From: Candidatus Omnitrophota bacterium
GTDB taxonomy: Bacteria; Omnitrophota; Gorgyraeia; B26-G9
Direction of reading: 5' to 3'
DNA length: 8,576 nucleotides
Assembly (NCBI GenBank): GCA_030630245.1
Contig: DAOVNL010000022.1
Coordinates: forward strand, 1 to 8,576
The position numbers were made by a program, and so were the translations under genes. This document shows, piece by piece, positions 5,300-8,576 of this stretch. Within the stretch, counting starts at the first letter, position 1. Each line of letters opens with the position of its first letter. The notes under the pieces are model-generated. The model had not been told where the DNA came from. It ran no database searches and saw only the letters and a program-made list of their open reading frames with translations.

Positions 5300-7594
5300 A
5301 TGTCAAAAAAATTACTTTATGTGTTTACATGCCTGGTGTTAGCGAGTTATGCTGTGAACGGATATTGCGAAGAACCACCCCAGGATAAAAACCTTCTTCA
5401 GGAAAATGAACTGCTCAATGTGTCGCAGTCCAAGCATATCATATATAAAAGCAAGCTGGAAGAGGAAAAAATCGGACTGGTTGAATCAATAACCGAAAAT
5501 GAAGTTATAATCAACCTCGGCAAGAATCTTTACGTCACCGCGAGCATGGAATTCAAGGTATTCCGCAAGGAAAAACGCATTGAATTTCCGGATGAGGGAG
5601 AGTCAGTCCTAACCAGGGAGTATTATATCGCAACACTGAAAGTGGTTGAAGCTGATGATGAAAAGTCACGCTGCAAAGTCATCCATCTTGAACCCACAGA
5701 TAATATAATGGTGACCGATAAAGTTGTCAGTGTACCGGGTACAGGGTATGAAGAGATAATAAAGCAGCGTGAAACAGACAAAAAAGCATTGGAAGTTTTT
5801 TTGGAAGCAAAAAAAGCCTCCAGGAGCAAAAAGGAATCAGCAATAGAACTTTACAATAAAGTACTGACTGATTTTCCGCAAAGCGCTTATGCGCATGCCG
5901 CACAAGAGGAGTTGGATAGATTTGAAAGAATAAGCAATAACCCGGCATATCAGTTTAAGCGTATTCGCAGTTTTTGCCCGGGTAAAAATAACGCGTCATC
6001 TCTGAGTAGGGATATAGCTGTTGATTCAGAAGAAAATATCTGGCTTTTAAATTCCAAAAAAGTACAGATTGAGAAATATGGCATGAACGGTGAGTTATTA
6101 TTTACTCTTGAACGAAGAAACAAATATGACCGGGAAATCATGCGCACACCCACTAATATTACGCTGGATGTGGATGATAATATTTATGTACTTGATTCGG
6201 GACTTAAAAAGGTCTCTAAATTCGACAAGAACGGCAGTTTCATAAATGATTACGGCCCGCAGAAATCACAAAAACCTCTGGTAAAACCTGTTGATATTGC
6301 CGTTAACTCGAATCAGGATGTATTTATACTTGATGCCGGCACCTCCAGTGTGCTTGCTTTTAACAAAGATAATAAATTCTGGGCGGCTTTCGGTGATTTT
6401 GATGTAAGCCATACCAAGACCCCTGACCTTATAGCTATCGATACAGACGAAGACGATAAAATTTACGTGCTTGATAAGGGAACAAAATACCTGCATACAT
6501 TCAGCGATAACCTGCGTATAAAGAAAAAGGAATTGATCTCTAAAATTTTCCAGCCCACAGACATGGTGGCAGCTTTTAACAGAGCTTACATTTTAGATGC
6601 GCAAACATGTTCCGCGATTGAGTATGATACAGCCGGAGGAAAGATCACGAAAACTTATGGGGCAAAGGGCAGGGGCCAGGGCAGATTTTCTGATGCCACA
6701 GGGATTGCCATTGACAGCAAGGCGAATATTTACATTGCAGACGGCACTAAGTTCAGTTTTCAAAAGTTTTCCCCTGAAGCAGAATTTATTTTTAAGCTAA
6801 AGGACTCTCAAATAGCAAAAGTAAGCTCATTTGCGGTAAATGACTCCGATAACCTCTATATACTTAACGCCAGAAGCGGAGAATATCAGGAATTCGACAA
6901 ATACGGCCGCGCGTTAAAGCAGATCTCTTTAAAAAGTGAATTTCAGGCTCCCAGTAAAATAGTGATCGATTTCGAGGCCAATACGTATATTCTCGACACC
7001 CGAACATGCAAGGTGCACAAATTCTCTCCGGAAGGTGAATTTCTTACTTCCTTCGGCTCAAGGACTATGTTCAAATCTCCTGTAGATATCTGTGTGGACC
7101 GGCAGTTTAATATTTACATACTCGACGATAAAGAGTACGCGGTTAAAAAATTCGATGCAGGCGGTAATCACCTGAAATCTTTCGGGCAAAAGCTCATAAA
7201 AAAGCGTAAACAAATCACGGGCCATTTCAAAAAACCCCAACATATTGCCATTAACAACCAAGGTTCGGTGTTTGTTCTTGATGAAAAGCTTAAAGAGGTG
7301 TTTAAGTTTAATTCTGAAACAGGAGATTTAATTTCCAGTTTCCGGAAAGCAGACAAGGATTTTTCAAAACCCGTGGATATTGCCGTAGACGGACTGGGGT
7401 TCATATATATAGCCGATTCAAAGGATAATAACATTTATAAATTACAGGATGACGGCACTTTGATTGGATCAATTATCAGCGGTGAACCTGAAAAGCCGCG
7501 GATCAAATCAATTTCCTCGATTTCCGTTGACGGAAGCGGCAGTGTTTACGTCTTAGATAGCGCGGCTAATCAGGTCTTTGAATTCAGGCAGTAA
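5300..7594 (+). CDS. Exported NHL-repeat beta-propeller protein with FlgT-C-like and TPR-like N-terminal regions
   Basis: 764 residues. An N-terminal signal peptide (KK, then hydrophobic residues 5-18) probably ends after ASYA (Ala18) or near Cys23; Cys23 is not in a proper lipobox. Residues about 55-145 (IGLVESITENEVIINLG ... IMVTDKVV) resemble the small beta domain at the C-terminus of FlgT and related envelope proteins. Residues about 160-212 form a helical, TPR-like hairpin (AIELYNKVLTDFPQSAYAHA). From about 233 to the end there are roughly twelve NHL-type repeats of about 42-50 residues with the pattern P-x-x-IAVD-x-x-x-NIYVLD followed by KFD-x-x-G-x-F. Twelve units fit two six-bladed propellers. 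Such proteins are usually scaffolds or binding proteins in the periplasm or on the cell surface; no catalytic site is evident. It is transcribed alone from the promoter at 5221-5249. Its ligand and role are unknown. Confidence 0.9.
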   Translation: MSKKLLYVFTCLVLASYAVNGYCEEPPQDKNLLQENELLNVSQSKHIIYKSKLEEEKIGLVESITENEVIINLGKNLYVTASMEFKVFRKEKRIEFPDEGESVLTREYYIATLKVVEADDEKSRCKVIHLEPTDNIMVTDKVVSVPGTGYEEIIKQRETDKKALEVFLEAKKASRSKKESAIELYNKVLTDFPQSAYAHAAQEELDRFERISNNPAYQFKRIRSFCPGKNNASSLSRDIAVDSEENIWLLNSKKVQIEKYGMNGELLFTLERRNKYDREIMRTPTNITLDVDDNIYVLDSGLKKVSKFDKNGSFINDYGPQKSQKPLVKPVDIAVNSNQDVFILDAGTSSVLAFNKDNKFWAAFGDFDVSHTKTPDLIAIDTDEDDKIYVLDKGTKYLHTFSDNLRIKKKELISKIFQPTDMVAAFNRAYILDAQTCSAIEYDTAGGKITKTYGAKGRGQGRFSDATGIAIDSKANIYIADGTKFSFQKFSPEAEFIFKLKDSQIAKVSSFAVNDSDNLYILNARSGEYQEFDKYGRALKQISLKSEFQAPSKIVIDFEANTYILDTRTCKVHKFSPEGEFLTSFGSRTMFKSPVDICVDRQFNIYILDDKEYAVKKFDAGGNHLKSFGQKLIKKRKQITGHFKKPQHIAINNQGSVFVLDEKLKEVFKFNSETGDLISSFRKADKDFSKPVDIAVDGLGFIYIADSKDNNIYKLQDDGTLIGSIISGEPEKPRIKSISSISVDGSGSVYVLDSAANQVFEFRQ

Positions 7595-7604
7595 TTTCAT
7601 TGTT

Positions 7605-7648
7605 TATTTTAATCATCATTTGTGCTAAAAGTTGAACTGATTAAAATA
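7605..7648. terminator. Inverted repeat between convergent genes, possible bidirectional terminator
   Basis: TATTTTAATCA (7605-7615) and TGATTAAAATA (7638-7648) are perfect 11-base inverted copies with a 22-base loop. They lie between the stop codons of two convergent genes (7594 and 7661), where a shared terminator is expected. The stem is very AT-rich and no clean T-run follows on either strand, so it may be weak or may serve mRNA 3'-end stability instead. Confidence 0.4.
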
Positions 7649-7658
7649 TTTATATTAT

Positions 7659-8576
7659 TCAGAACTGAATATTGGTCTGTATATTCATCCCGCCAAAAAC
7701 AGCGCGATGCAGATGAATTGTAGAATTAAATGTTATCGTCGCTGTATCACTAAGTGTAATTTCAAGCGGAAGAGCCAGCTTACTAAAAACACCTTTATCG
7801 ATATTATCCAGGCCTGCTGCATAGGGAAAGTCAAGATTGTTATCGGTAAAATTCAAATAAACACCCGGCCAGAACAAAACTTTTTCATGAAATTGCCAGG
7901 TTATTCCGCCGTAGAGCATTTTTTCACGGCGCCTTTCGTTGTGCTCTAAAGTCAAATTTAAAGGCCTGCGGTCCCTTTCAAGAAAACTCAGGCAGCGCAA
8001 TCCAATCCACCCGCTTAGGTTCTCATCGAAAACCCGGTTCAACTGCAGCGTATATTCGAAATAGCGGCGGGAAAAATGCCTTTCATCGTCTTTTATCGCA
8101 GCAGTACTCCAGCGGTCCCGGGTGCCTTGTTCGGTTTTAAAAGAAGCAAACAGAGAATTTTTATCGTAGATTCTTTTACTGACATCGATGCCCGTTGTTA
8201 TCTGCTCGTACCAGAAATTGAAGTCTCTGGAGAGTATACTAAGACGCAGGGGAGCATTGTAATTAATAAAACCATGCAATTTAAAATCATTTTCATCCTG
8301 CATATAAGCCTGGGCAAAATATGTTAACGGCGGGTTTTCATGTTTTCCGTCATCCTGTTTGGAATTATAAGTCGTATCTATGTATAAAATACCCGTACGC
8401 AGATAGTTGCCGGCATCATCCTTTTTTGTAAGTTCAAAATGTGTGTCGATATTCGCTTTAGTACTTTGGATATCCCCAAAGGCCGCCAGAGTCAGATTGC
8501 CAGGCAATTCCACCCCGAAACCGGCAATATTGCGATCGTATCGGCTGTCAAAATCCTCATCCCGTTTAAAACGATA
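7659..8576 (-). CDS. C-terminal part of an outer-membrane beta-barrel protein (5' end outside window)
   Basis: The reading frame stays open from the stop TGA at 7659-7661 to the window edge, giving 305 residues that begin YRFKRDEDFDSRY. The GTG at 8513 is an internal valine (GFGVELPGN), not the start. The sequence alternates polar and hydrophobic residues in strands rich in Tyr, Phe and Trp separated by charged turns, such as LHGFINYNAPLRLSILSRDF, GWIGLRCLSFL and KMLYGGITWQFH. It ends NIQTNIQF, and a terminal phenylalanine with alternating hydrophobic residues is the signal recognised by the BAM complex for barrel insertion. No family is recognised. It could be a porin-like channel, or the barrel of a secretion or polysaccharide-export protein. 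It converges on the NHL-repeat gene, with 64 bases between the two coding regions. Confidence 0.75.
   Translation of the reverse strand, partial: YRFKRDEDFDSRYDRNIAGFGVELPGNLTLAAFGDIQSTKANIDTHFELTKKDDAGNYLRTGILYIDTTYNSKQDDGKHENPPLTYFAQAYMQDENDFKLHGFINYNAPLRLSILSRDFNFWYEQITTGIDVSKRIYDKNSLFASFKTEQGTRDRWSTAAIKDDERHFSRRYFEYTLQLNRVFDENLSGWIGLRCLSFLERDRRPLNLTLEHNERRREKMLYGGITWQFHEKVLFWPGVYLNFTDNNLDFPYAAGLDNIDKGVFSKLALPLEITLSDTATITFNSTIHLHRAVFGGMNIQTNIQF

Noticed and set aside
5300..5371. Lipoprotein signal in the NHL protein
   Set aside because: The only nearby cysteine after the hydrophobic core is in NGYC, which does not fit the lipobox pattern; a standard signal peptide is more likely.
8511..8513. 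GTG as start of the barrel gene
   Set aside because: The frame remains open for 21 more codons to the window edge with similar composition, and there is no signal peptide after the GTG, so the gene is partial.

Overview
The window looks like a chromosomal segment of a Gram-negative bacterium of moderate to low GC. The Gram-negative reading rests on an outer-membrane beta-barrel protein ending in phenylalanine at the right edge, a type IV pilus retraction ATPase, and an exported NHL-repeat protein. The style (NHL propellers, a REC-GGDEF regulator with an LPGN motif, strong sigma70-like promoters) would fit a lineage such as Omnitrophota or a Desulfobacterota-like group. That placement is an inference from protein style only. 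No rRNA, tRNA, CRISPR array or transposase gene was seen.

Left part (86-3817, + strand): a compact three-gene signalling operon. It encodes a stand-alone FIST-domain sensor (86-1276), a membrane-anchored GAF histidine kinase (1283-2863) and a REC-GGDEF response regulator (2882-3817). Gaps are 6 and 18 bases. The simplest reading is that the FIST protein binds a ligand and modulates the kinase, which phosphorylates Asp54 of the regulator. The output domain has GGDDF instead of GGDEF/GGEEF and lacks the inhibitory-site arginine, so c-di-GMP synthesis is plausible but not assured. FIST proteins beside kinases and c-di-GMP enzymes include the NO-sensing NosP systems, which makes this cassette a candidate relative.

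Middle (3834-5299): pilT lies on the - strand, convergent with the signalling operon and divergent from the NHL gene. The 425-base divergent intergenic region holds two near-consensus promoters facing outward. Between them sits a 231-base imperfect palindrome (4971-5201) with perfect 13-base ends and two internal hairpins, followed on its right by a terminator-like hairpin and T-run. This is the least explained object in the window. It could be a MITE-like non-autonomous element or a structured RNA gene.

Right part (5300-8576): a 764-residue exported protein with a FlgT-C-like N-terminal domain, a short TPR-like helical stretch and about twelve NHL repeats, probably two six-bladed propellers. 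Convergent with it is the C-terminal 305 residues of an outer-membrane beta-barrel protein whose start is beyond the window. An 11-base inverted repeat between their stop codons may be a shared terminator.
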